The notes below the pieces were generated by a model. It made no database searches and had not been told where the DNA came from. It was given only the letters and a program-made list of their open reading frames with translations. A stretch of DNA of 39,406 nt, taken from positions 1 through 39,406 of the forward strand of contig JALSHE010000115.1 in assembly GCA_026982415.1 (NCBI GenBank), read 5' to 3'. Both the position numbers and the translations under genes were made by a program. The stretch comes from Robiginitomaculum sp. (GTDB taxonomy: Bacteria > Pseudomonadota > Alphaproteobacteria > Caulobacterales > Maricaulaceae). Each line of letters begins with the position of its first letter. The stretch's first letter is position 1. Positions 1 through 6,622 of this stretch are shown here, piece after piece.

Positions 1-651
1 GCCATATTTTACGTCTACTAAATCACTAAGCACACCCTCCTCCCAATCATCCTCCGCTTCTTCTATGAACCATTGGCGGAAGAGGGTTTCGGCTAGGGCT
101 TCTAGGGTTTTGTTTTGGCGGTGCAGCAGGTCAATTTTATCATCCAAAGCCGACAACACCCCCGCAATCGCCTTTTGTTCTGAGAGAGGTGGGAGGGGGA
201 CTGGAATAGTTTTAATATTGTAGAGTGGAAGTTTTGGTTGGGTGGATCCAACATTTCTTTTCAGTATTTCGAACTGCCCAAGTTTACTTGTCAGGTAATA
301 AAATAAGAATACTTTATCAAGTAGAATGTTCTTTACATCTACAATCTTTGCACAATTTTCAGTTAAGCTGGCAAGATGCAAAGATTTTGGAATTTGGGCA
401 ACAGAACCGATAGTTCCCACTATTGAAATTATTACATCAAACGCATCGACAGTGTAATTTTGAATTTGTGGGAAGGCGCTATTGGGAACGAATAAAAGTT
501 CCGATTTTGCAATTTTGTTACCTTTGATATCTCGTGTTCGAATATAAGGGTGATTTGTTTTCTGGTTAGAAAGTGAGGCACCTTTTGGTAGACGTTTTCC
601 CCCCTTTATTGATGAAATTTCGCAAAGTGGCATTGACTTCCAAATGCTCAC
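1..651 (-). CDS. hsdS: Type I restriction-modification specificity subunit HsdS, 3' end missing
   Basis: HsdS chooses the DNA sequence recognised by a type I restriction-modification complex (HsdR2M2S). The frame is open for 217 codons from a GTG at 651 to the left edge, so only the N-terminal part is present. Visible are a first target-recognition domain (about residues 1-145), then the conserved helical spacer containing PLPPLSEQKAIAGVLSALDD and ending LFRQWF (about 150-195), then the start of the second target-recognition domain. The GTG start shares four bases (GTGA) with the hsdM stop, which indicates translational coupling; an in-frame ATG lies six codons further in. The recognised sequence cannot be read from the protein. 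The family call is firm; whether the second domain is intact is unknown because it lies outside the window. Confidence 0.93.
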   Translation of the reverse strand, partial: MSIWKSMPLCEISSIKGGKRLPKGASLSNQKTNHPYIRTRDIKGNKIAKSELLFVPNSAFPQIQNYTVDAFDVIISIVGTIGSVAQIPKSLHLASLTENCAKIVDVKNILLDKVFLFYYLTSKLGQFEILKRNVGSTQPKLPLYNIKTIPVPLPPLSEQKAIAGVLSALDDKIDLLHRQNKTLEALAETLFRQWFIEEAEDDWEEGVLSDLVDVKYG

Positions 652-2180
652 GACGATTCCACCTTCGCCAAATTATCCGCAATCAGCTCATTCAGCTTGG
701 CTTCTTCCTCAAGCTGTCCTGCGAACTCCGCTTTCAAACTGGCGAACCGCTCGCCAAAATCAAAATCATCCTCCACATCCGCAAGGCCAACATAGCGGCC
801 TGGGGTGAGGACATAGTCTAGGGCGGCGACCTCCTCCACACTGGCGGATTTGCAAAACCCCTTTACGTCTTCATAATCGCCTTTGGGATCGCACCAATTA
901 TGATAGGTGCGCGTAATCTCCTCTATATCCTCCGCCGAGAACACGCGTGTGCGGCGGTTAATTAAATGTCCGTGTTCGCGGGCATCTATGAACAGGATTT
1001 CTTTGCGGCGATAGGTTTTCTCCCGCGTCAAGAACCAAAGACTGGCCGGGATTTGGGTGTTGAGGAACAGCTTGGCGGGCAGGTTAACAATACAGTCCAC
1101 CAGCCCTGCCTCTATGATGGCTTTGCGAATGTCCCATTCGCCGCTGGATTTTGTGGTCAGTGCGCCTTTGGACAGCACAAACCCGGCCTTGCCGCCGGGT
1201 GCCAAATGATAGAGAAAATGCTGTATCCAAGCGTAATTGGCATTGCCCGTGGGCGGGGTGCCAAATTTCCAACGCCCGTCATTCCTGAGCAATTCCCCGC
1301 TCCAATCGCTGTCGTTAAACGGAGGATTGGCGATCACATAGTCCGCCTTTAAATCTTTGTGGGCGTTATTCAGGAACGAGCCTTCATTATTCCATTTCAC
1401 TTGGCTGCTATCTATGCCGCGAATGGCAAGGTTCATTTTGGCCAGCCGCCAAGTGGTCTGGTTGCTCTCTTGGCCGTATATGGAAATATCATTGATTTTG
1501 CCTTGGTGGGCTTCGACGAATTTCTCTGATTGTACAAACAACCCGCCAGAGCCGCAACACGGATCAAACACCCGGCCTTTATAAGGCCTGAGCATATCCA
1601 CCAAAACTTTGACCACGCTTTCAGGTGTATAGAACTGCCCGCCTTTCTTGCCTTCGGCCAGCGCAAATTCCCCGAGGAAATATTCGAACACGCGCCCCAG
1701 CACATCGGCGCTCTTGGCTTTGGCATCGCCCATGGCAATATTACTCACCAGATCAATCAGCCCGCCGAGATTGGTTTGATCCAAATTCCCCCGCGCAAAT
1801 ACTTTGGGCAATACGCCGCGCAAAGACGGGTTCTCGCGTTCAATCGCGTCCATGGCTTCGTCCACGGTTTTGCCAATAGTGGTTTGCTTGGCGTGGCTTT
1901 GCAGAAAGCTCCACCGCGCCGACGGCGGCACGAAAAACACGTTTTCGGCTTTATACTCGTCTTTGTCCTCAGGGTCAGCGCCGTCATATTCGCCTTCGCC
2001 CGCGCTGAGTTTTTCGTAGAGGTCTTCAAAGGCATCCGAAATATATTTCAAAAAGATAAGCCCCAGCACCACATGCTTATATTCCGCCGCGTCAATGTTC
2101 TTGCGTAGCTTATCCGCCGCCTTCCACATCTGCGTCTCGATAGTTTTTAAATCGTCTTTTGTGCTGGCGGCTTTAGCCAT
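648..2180 (-). CDS. hsdM: Type I restriction-modification DNA methyltransferase HsdM (N6-adenine)
   Basis: The product methylates adenine at N6 using S-adenosylmethionine and forms the core of the type I complex with HsdS. It is 510 aa. An HsdM N-terminal helical domain (about residues 12-170) precedes the methyltransferase fold with motif I DPCCGSGG (about 206-213) and catalytic motif IV NPPF (about 285-288). The start was set at the ATG at 2180 because AGGAG lies five bases upstream; the longer frame to 2204 adds eight residues with no better ribosome site. The gene overlaps hsdS by four bases. No hsdR is visible, so it must lie to the left or be absent. The sequence shows no damage. Confidence 0.96.
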   Translation of the reverse strand: MAKAASTKDDLKTIETQMWKAADKLRKNIDAAEYKHVVLGLIFLKYISDAFEDLYEKLSAGEGEYDGADPEDKDEYKAENVFFVPPSARWSFLQSHAKQTTIGKTVDEAMDAIERENPSLRGVLPKVFARGNLDQTNLGGLIDLVSNIAMGDAKAKSADVLGRVFEYFLGEFALAEGKKGGQFYTPESVVKVLVDMLRPYKGRVFDPCCGSGGLFVQSEKFVEAHQGKINDISIYGQESNQTTWRLAKMNLAIRGIDSSQVKWNNEGSFLNNAHKDLKADYVIANPPFNDSDWSGELLRNDGRWKFGTPPTGNANYAWIQHFLYHLAPGGKAGFVLSKGALTTKSSGEWDIRKAIIEAGLVDCIVNLPAKLFLNTQIPASLWFLTREKTYRRKEILFIDAREHGHLINRRTRVFSAEDIEEITRTYHNWCDPKGDYEDVKGFCKSASVEEVAALDYVLTPGRYVGLADVEDDFDFGERFASLKAEFAGQLEEEAKLNELIADNLAKVESS

Positions 2181-2206
2181 GACATCTCCTAAAGTGATAT
2201 ACAACC

Positions 2207-2235
2207 TTTATTCGACCTTAGGGCGGCGGAGTCAA
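2207..2235 (-). promoter_or_regulatory. Candidate promoter of hsdMS
   Basis: On the minus strand TTGACT (2235-2230) is followed after 17 bases by AATAAA (2212-2207), a fair sigma-70-like pair. Transcription would begin near 2200, about 20 bases before the hsdM start and just before its ribosome site. This would let the methylase pair be expressed separately from the recombinase gene 65 bases upstream. Motif match only. Confidence 0.45.
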
Positions 2236-2245
2236 TAATGGGTAA

Positions 2246-3331
2246 CTAAATTTTGCCGCCCAACAGGCGTTTTAAATCCCCCATGGTCACAGGCCGATCA
2301 TCATCGTCTTGGGTGTTTGGCCTTTCGTGTAACTCCAATATCAGCGTCTTTTGCCGATCCAGTGAAAGTTTGCCGTAGCAATTAACGCTGGTGTCCAGTT
2401 TTTCATGCCCCATGTTCTGGCTCCAGGCTTTCAGGGCTTCGGGGGATAATTTAAATTCATAGGCCAGTGCCATCAGCGTATGGCGGAAACTGTGCGGGTT
2501 GTAATAGGGCAGGCCAGAGGCTCTAAACGCCGCTTTGAATATCCCGCGCATGGGCTGGGCACTTGCCCAATGGCGTTTTGTTAGGCCGTCTGAGATAAAG
2601 CGGTCGTTTTCATCTTGCGCTTGATTTGTAGCCGGGAAAAGCGGATCATCATCACCAAACCCCAATTCGGTTTTCAAGTAGTCGATATAATCTGCGACTT
2701 CGGTCATAATCTCATCACCCACCGGATAAAACCAAGTATGGATCAATTTGCTGGCTTTGGTGTTCACCTCGTCCGGGTGTTGGTGAAACTCTTTACCTGC
2801 CAAATCCACATGTCCGACATTCATGGAAACAATCGCTCCGTCCCGTGCGCCGGATAATAGAGTTACGGCGATCAGGGCGCGGTTACGGCGCTCTATGGCG
2901 CTGGTTTGGGGGGCGTTGGTCTTGGGCATAGCCAGTATGGTTTGGGTGATGTGTGCGACTGTGGCGCGTTTCACTTGCCTTTGTGACTTTGCGGCGCGTT
3001 GTCCTTTGCGGGTAAGGCGTAGGGCTTTAATCGGCAAGCGGGCTTGTTTACCCTTAAGGCGTTCGCTCATCACCATCCATTCAAAAAATGCTTTTACGTT
3101 GTTCACGCAAGACGCGCGGGTGGCGTTGGATATATCTCGCGTCATAACGGCATCCAGAAAGGTCTTGGCGTGTTTACGGTTCAAATCGGTAAAACTTGCA
3201 AAACTTGTAGCCTGCTCAAAAGTATCCAATGCTTTGAGTTTTTGATCTACAGTGCTAGGCGCGTATTCTGCTTCTAATTCATCAATCCAAGCCATCTTTA
3301 CACGCTCATTTTCTGCGTTCACTTTAATCAT
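2246..3331 (-). CDS. Tyrosine recombinase (phage integrase family), beside hsdMS
   Basis: This 361-aa protein cuts and rejoins DNA through a tyrosine nucleophile. The catalytic set is visible: Arg163 (LLSGARDGA), the HSFR box (His280, Arg283), His309 (NMGHE) and Tyr319 (NCYGK). The N-terminal half (about 15-105) resembles a core-binding SAM-like domain. It is unlike the DUF4102 integrase at the tRNA end of the island and lacks that arm-binding domain, so it is a different recombinase lineage. Its start overlaps the zinc-ribbon frame by eight bases, with AAAGGA upstream, so it is translated as part of that small operon. Its substrate is unknown. Options are excision of a smaller nested element or rearrangement near hsdS; the sequence does not decide. 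Confidence 0.9.
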   Translation of the reverse strand: MIKVNAENERVKMAWIDELEAEYAPSTVDQKLKALDTFEQATSFASFTDLNRKHAKTFLDAVMTRDISNATRASCVNNVKAFFEWMVMSERLKGKQARLPIKALRLTRKGQRAAKSQRQVKRATVAHITQTILAMPKTNAPQTSAIERRNRALIAVTLLSGARDGAIVSMNVGHVDLAGKEFHQHPDEVNTKASKLIHTWFYPVGDEIMTEVADYIDYLKTELGFGDDDPLFPATNQAQDENDRFISDGLTKRHWASAQPMRGIFKAAFRASGLPYYNPHSFRHTLMALAYEFKLSPEALKAWSQNMGHEKLDTSVNCYGKLSLDRQKTLILELHERPNTQDDDDRPVTMGDLKRLLGGKI

Positions 3332-3593
3332 CTTCTTTTCCTTTCTGAACTATATCATTACGGGGCGTAATGCCTTTGCTAATATGTTCAGTTGGCGCTT
3401 CGTGATGATGAGAGGTGTTTTGCGTAAATTGTCGTTTTAGTGCCTTTCGGTTTGCCTGTACATCAAAGCGGTAAATCGTTCTGGCACAATCCTCACACTC
3501 GCCTTGCGCCGTGATTTTGAGAGTATTGCTGGGGTTTATTCTAAACGTATTGGGCTTAATTTTTCGCGGGCCGCCGCATGCAACGCACGGCAT
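3324..3593 (-). CDS. Zinc-ribbon half of a split HTH/zinc-ribbon protein
   Basis: If translated alone this is an 89-aa protein with two cysteine pairs, CVAC near the start and CEDC about 30 residues later, as in a small zinc ribbon, followed by a hydrophilic tail. It lies in the same reading frame as the upstream HTH frame and is separated from it only by a TGA and six sense codons. The intervening codons read SCGDGE, which continues the motif seen in single-chain homologues of this type (recalled pattern: HTH, then CGxGE, then CxxC). The ATG at 3593 has GGTGA too close to be a good ribosome site, so re-initiation after the TGA or readthrough are the likelier ways to express it. It overlaps the recombinase start by eight bases. 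Confidence 0.6.
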   Translation of the reverse strand: MPCVACGGPRKIKPNTFRINPSNTLKITAQGECEDCARTIYRFDVQANRKALKRQFTQNTSHHHEAPTEHISKGITPRNDIVQKGKEDD

Positions 3594-3611
3594 TTCACCA
3601 TCGCCGCATGA

Positions 3612-3827
3612 TCATTTTCGCTTGGCTTGCCATTCCTTCATCCACTCGCGAATCAGAACACCCTTCATGACAAGAGGGCGATTTGTATCAACTACGGCAC
3701 AAGATAATCCATGTTGCTTTATCCAGCCTCGGACGGTCGCTTTCCCAACGCTAAATAAAATAGCGAGGCTTTCCACCGTATAAGGACGATTGCCCTTTAA
3801 TTTCCTATAGTCATATGTGCGCTTCAT
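3612..3827 (-). CDS. HTH half of a split HTH/zinc-ribbon protein
   Basis: This 71-aa basic protein has a MerR/excisionase-like helix-turn-helix: YTVESLAILFSVGKATVRGW (about residues 16-35), a short wing with VDTNRPLVMKG, and a C-terminal helix rich in Lys and Arg. Such proteins bind DNA and sit next to tyrosine recombinases in alphaproteobacterial mobile regions, so a regulator or recombination-directionality role is an inference. It starts 18 bases after the AlpA-like gene ends. It ends at a TGA after QAKRK, but the same frame continues into a cysteine-rich domain; see the separate finding. It could be a complete short protein or a truncated one. Confidence 0.7.
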   Translation of the reverse strand: MKRTYDYRKLKGNRPYTVESLAILFSVGKATVRGWIKQHGLSCAVVDTNRPLVMKGVLIREWMKEWQAKRK

Positions 3828-3845
3828 TGGTTCGCTGTAGCAATG

Positions 3846-4049
3846 CTATGCCGAACCTTCATAAAGAGCCCGCACATCTTCGGCTTTCCAAACGGTTGTA
3901 CGTGGCCCCAATTTTTGCGGCGTTGGAAAGCGTCCGTCCTTAACCCCCGCCCACCAAGTCGATTTGGAAACAGGAATGGGGCCATTGGGGGCAAGAATTT
4001 GGGAAAGGCGTACAAAGCCTGTTTTGGGAAATTTATTACTATGCGACAT
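3846..4049 (-). CDS. AlpA-family regulator / excisionase-like protein
   Basis: This 67-aa protein has the AlpA pattern: VRLSQILAPNGPIPVSKSTW, then WAGVKDGRFPTPQKLGPRT and a C-terminal WKAEDVRALYE. AlpA proteins are small winged-helix DNA-binding proteins that control integrase expression or act as excisionases in P4-like islands. GGAG lies eight bases before the ATG. The gene heads a tight minus-strand run (AlpA, HTH, zinc ribbon, recombinase) with 18-base or negative gaps. The natural partner may be either recombinase in the island; position favours the adjacent one, while family custom favours the DUF4102 integrase. Confidence 0.88.
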   Translation of the reverse strand: MSHSNKFPKTGFVRLSQILAPNGPIPVSKSTWWAGVKDGRFPTPQKLGPRTTVWKAEDVRALYEGSA

Positions 4050-4145
4050 GGTTTTACTCCGTTTGTTAGCGTCGCATAACAGTTGCTCAAGAATGAGCCT
4101 GAGAATAGGGGGAAGGATATAGAAAACTTGAGGTAAAATGGTGTG

Positions 4146-4163
4146 TAACCTAGGGGTAGGTAA
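4146..4163. repeat. Short inverted repeat upstream of the AlpA gene
   Basis: TAACCTA and TAGGTAA flank GGGG, with six of seven positions pairing. It lies about 100 bases upstream of the AlpA start and 30 bases before a small plus-strand frame. It could be an operator for one of the island regulators or a weak hairpin. There is no other evidence. Confidence 0.3.
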
Positions 4164-4191
4164 TCGCGCAACCTTCTTAAAAGGAGAAATA

Positions 4192-4281
4192 ATGACATTT
4201 ATTCAAAGAATTAAAAGGGTATATCCTCATCAAGGTCAAAGGCAGAATTATCTGGCAAAAGGTCTTTGTTTTCTTCTTTGA
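4192..4281 (+). CDS. Possible 29-aa small protein antisense to the island operon
   Basis: A strong ribosome site AAAGGAG stands five bases before an ATG that opens a 29-codon frame beginning MTFIQRIKRVYPHQ and ending at a TGA. It is on the opposite strand to all other island genes and overlaps the last 71 bases of the 232-aa gene. The product would be basic with a hydrophobic end. The ribosome-site match is the only support; it may be chance in an A-rich stretch. Confidence 0.2.
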   Translation: MTFIQRIKRVYPHQGQRQNYLAKGLCFLL

Positions 4282-4909
4282 CGGATAAATTTACTGAGGG
4301 TTTTGTCTTTTTTATCGCCAATTTTCCTGTTGGTGTAGAAGGTGCCCCACCTTTTGGTTGCCAATTAACAATTTTTGATATTTCTTCAATTGCTGTTTCT
4401 TTTGGTTTTCCATCGTCGGCACTGAGATCAAACTCGCTCGCATTTAATCGCAACCATTTTTGTACTGATTGTTTGGCAGTCCCTTTGATCAGGCCTGGAT
4501 CATCAAGTGCTTGCCAAGCCTTGATTGCGGCAGCTAATTTAGGCGCATACCTAGGGTGATTAGGGTCTAAAAATTCCCCTTGAGGCTCATCTGGGAAAAA
4601 GAAAAAATGCTCTTGAAACCCTCGTCCTTTAAGCCACTCTTTTAAAGAATTAACGGTTATAAGCGTACTGTTTTCATCAATGTAGCTATCTCCCGTTCTT
4701 TCATCAAGCTCTCGCACTTCTTTTCCAACAAGTGATTTATTGCGATATGAGGAAAGAAGTGCATGTTTAATAGCATCATATCCCTTTGGTCGTTTGCTTT
4801 GGCGCTCAATATCAAATTCCCTACCAGCAGGATCAATACCGCAAATCAATAAAGTTGCTTGAATTATCGTAAGTTCATCACTTAATCGCCAAAAATCTAT
4901 CTCTTTCAT
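4211..4909 (-). CDS. Island protein of unknown function with an SSB-like C-terminal tail
   Basis: I do not recognise a catalytic domain in this 232-aa protein. The N-terminus (FWRLSDELTIIQATLLICGI) resembles the opening of hypothetical proteins often found near integrases. The middle is Lys-rich and mixed in charge, the last 60 residues are low in complexity (Thr, Pro, Lys, Asn), and the chain ends FDLDEDIPF. That ending closely matches the acidic tip of bacterial single-stranded DNA-binding protein (DDDIPF), which recruits DNA repair and replication partners. GGAG lies five bases before the ATG. The gene sits between the integrase and the AlpA gene and is more AT-rich than the flanks. A role in DNA replication or repair of the island is an inference from the tail. 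Confidence 0.75.
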   Translation of the reverse strand: MKEIDFWRLSDELTIIQATLLICGIDPAGREFDIERQSKRPKGYDAIKHALLSSYRNKSLVGKEVRELDERTGDSYIDENSTLITVNSLKEWLKGRGFQEHFFFFPDEPQGEFLDPNHPRYAPKLAAAIKAWQALDDPGLIKGTAKQSVQKWLRLNASEFDLSADDGKPKETAIEEISKIVNWQPKGGAPSTPTGKLAIKKTKPSVNLSVKEENKDLLPDNSAFDLDEDIPF

Positions 4910-4963
4910 GAAATCTCCGCGCTTTCCGTTTCGTGACCTTAGCGTTTAATAAGGAAATAGCCT

Positions 4964-6145
4964 TTAATGCAACCGTCTAAGTGTTTCACTCCACCAATCC
5001 GCCATCCTAACCCGCTCATTCCAATATAGGCTCCGGTTATAGGCACGGCGTACTGTGTTTCTGTCCATGCGGGCGCAATAGGCTTCTATGGCGTCGGGGT
5101 TCCAAAGGCCACTTTCATTGGCAAATGTGGAAAATGTCGAGCGAAAGCCGTGAGAGGTGACTTGATCCGCTGTAAACCCCATGCGCCGCAAGGCTTGGTT
5201 CAGGGTGTTTTCGCTTATGGGCTTCTTAGATGATGTTTGCGCTGGGAATAGAAGTTCGCCCCAGCCAGTCAATTTTCGCAAGTCTGATAACATAGCCAAG
5301 GCAGTATCAGGTAAAGGCACACTATGGGGCTTGCGCATTTTCATGCGGCTGGCTGGAATATGCCAAACTTTGGCGGCATAGTCTATTTCATCCCAGTGCG
5401 CATTTCTTAGTTCGCCGGGGCGGGTCGCAAATTGGATTAAAAGCTTGAGCGCAATAATGGTTGTGCGCTGCCCAGAATAGATTTCTATCTTTTTGAGTAA
5501 ATCAGAAAGCCCGTCTTTATCGGTAATTGCGGCGCGGTGGGTGACTGTTGGGCTAATCAAGGCGTCTTGCAGTGAAAAGGTTGGATCGGCGTCCACAATG
5601 CCGCTTGCAACCGCGTAGCGAAAAACACCGCCAATACGGGAGCGCATCCGCCGCGCTGTTTCATAGTGTTCCAGTTTTTCGCGCTTTATGAGCGTTTTAA
5701 GAATAATGGGCGCGGTTATATCTGTAATGGGCATGCGGCCAAAATCTACCCGTGCATCCTTTAAGAGCCATGCAAGTTTGGAAAGCGTTGCTTTGGAACG
5801 TCCCTCTTTGGTCATTTTTTCAATGAAGCGATCCGCAACCTTGTTAAAGGTGTGCTCTGTTTTGCCTAGCGTTTCGGCTTTAGCCGCCTGTTTTACCTCA
5901 GCGGGGTTAAGTCCACTCGCCAGTTGAGCTCGCGCCTCATCCCGTAAATCACGAGCGGCTTTTAATGATGTTGCTGGATAGGGGCCAAAGGATAGCGAAC
6001 CCTCCTTGCCATTAAAGCGGTATTTAAGCCGCCAAAGCTTTGAGCCATTGGCCGGAATGTATAAATAGAGCCCGTCAAAGTCCGAAACCTTGTAAGGCTT
6101 TGCTTTGGGCTTAAGTGCCCGGATTTTTGCATCTGTTAAGGCCAA
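4964..6145 (-). CDS. P4-type tyrosine integrase (DUF4102 arm-binding domain) next to tRNA-Thr
   Basis: This 393-aa integrase would insert the island into the adjacent tRNA gene. The N-terminal DUF4102 domain is clear (ALTDAKIRALKPKAKPY, LYLYIPANGSKLWRL), followed by a core-binding domain (about 95-195) and a catalytic domain with Arg242 (TRPGEL), the HGFR box (His332, Arg335) and Tyr369 (RRAYNRS). The start is placed at a TTG at 6145 because AAAGGA lies six bases upstream and the DUF4102 domain begins there; the frame stays open to another TTG at 6241 with no ribosome site. At residue 359 the family's second catalytic histidine (usually in LAH before the Tyr motif) is an arginine, CGC instead of CAC. 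The enzyme may be impaired. Confidence 0.93.
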   Translation of the reverse strand: MALTDAKIRALKPKAKPYKVSDFDGLYLYIPANGSKLWRLKYRFNGKEGSLSFGPYPATSLKAARDLRDEARAQLASGLNPAEVKQAAKAETLGKTEHTFNKVADRFIEKMTKEGRSKATLSKLAWLLKDARVDFGRMPITDITAPIILKTLIKREKLEHYETARRMRSRIGGVFRYAVASGIVDADPTFSLQDALISPTVTHRAAITDKDGLSDLLKKIEIYSGQRTTIIALKLLIQFATRPGELRNAHWDEIDYAAKVWHIPASRMKMRKPHSVPLPDTALAMLSDLRKLTGWGELLFPAQTSSKKPISENTLNQALRRMGFTADQVTSHGFRSTFSTFANESGLWNPDAIEAYCARMDRNTVRRAYNRSLYWNERVRMADWWSETLRRLH

Positions 6146-6161
6146 AGCCTGTCCTTTAATA

Positions 6162-6218
6162 TGGGGGCAGAAATAAATACCCCCAATTCTACCCCCAAAT
6201 CCGTAGGATATACCCCCA
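6162..6218. repeat. Repeated TACCCCCA boxes, candidate integrase arm sites
   Basis: TACCCCCA occurs at 6178-6185, 6190-6197 and 6211-6218, and an inverted TGGGGG at 6162-6167 makes a hairpin with the first copy just upstream of the integrase ribosome site. The same C-run appears in the tRNA-Thr acceptor (GTGCCCCCACA). Spaced short repeats between an integrase and its tRNA target are what arm-type binding sites look like. The hairpin could also limit integrase translation. Inference from pattern and position only. Confidence 0.45.
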
Positions 6219-6277
6219 CGACGCTGGATTGCGCTGGACAAGTAATAGTGTTATAATCCTCATATATCAAGGTTTTT

Positions 6278-6297
6278 CGGACTATATCGGACTATAT
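6278..6297. repeat. Tandem 10-bp repeat next to the tRNA
   Basis: CGGACTATAT is present twice head to tail, 13 bases from the tRNA 3' end and between it and the integrase. It may be an accessory protein site in the attachment region, for example for the AlpA-like protein. No other copies were noticed. Confidence 0.4.
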
Positions 6298-6309
6298 AAA
6301 ATAAGGAAA

Positions 6310-6385
6310 TGGTGCCCCCACACGGACTCGAACCGCGGACCCCCTGATTACAAATCAGGTGCTCTACCAGCTGAGCTATAGGGGC
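6310..6385 (-). tRNA. tRNA-Thr(UGU)
   Basis: This 76-base tRNA includes an encoded CCA end. The acceptor stem pairs GCCCCTA with TGGGGGC (one G-U), the D arm has AGCTCAGCTGGTAGAGC, the anticodon arm is CTGATT-TGT-AATCAG (anticodon TGT, reads ACA threonine), and the T arm contains GGTTCGAGTCC. The tRNA is intact after island insertion because the island lies on its 3' side and restores the 3' end. A duplicated 3' segment is expected at the other island end, left of the window; none was found inside it. Confidence 0.97.
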
Positions 6386-6412
6386 GACTTGCGTGCAAGT
6401 CTTAGGATGCGG

Positions 6413-6441
6413 GTGATACTGCGCCGCTCTTTAAAATGCAA
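6413..6441 (-). promoter_or_regulatory. Candidate promoter of tRNA-Thr
   Basis: On the minus strand TTGCAT (6441-6436) and TATCAC (6418-6413) are separated by 17 bases, which places the start about 20 bases before the mature tRNA. The rest of the gap to metG (6442-6622) shows no clear further feature. Confidence 0.45.
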
Positions 6442-6622
6442 GCCTGTAAATACATGTTTTTGAAAAAATATAGGCCGCAGGGGATAGCGCCTCATTTAAC
6501 AATATTTACAATGCTCATTTGGGTTTATAAGCCCGTTTTTGGCAACGAGGATAAAATCTTGCAAATATTCGCCAATGACTTAGGTAGTCGTTTAGGAAGC
6601 TAGAGAGACCTAAGGGGATATT

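Noticed and set aside
1530-2108. 192-aa plus-strand open frame
   Set aside because: It lies entirely antisense to hsdM, whose domain motifs and ribosome site are clear; the translation shows no family resemblance.
3824-4198. 124-aa minus-strand frame
   Set aside because: It overlaps the AlpA-like gene in another frame; the AlpA frame has a recognisable family pattern and a good ribosome site.
6146-6241. 32-residue N-terminal extension of the integrase
   Set aside because: It is translated attachment-region repeat DNA from a TTG without a ribosome site; the DUF4102 domain starts at the TTG at 6145.
6162-6297. Short spaced repeats as a possible CRISPR remnant
   Set aside because: Repeats are only 8-10 bases with irregular spacing and no cas gene; integrase arm sites explain them better.
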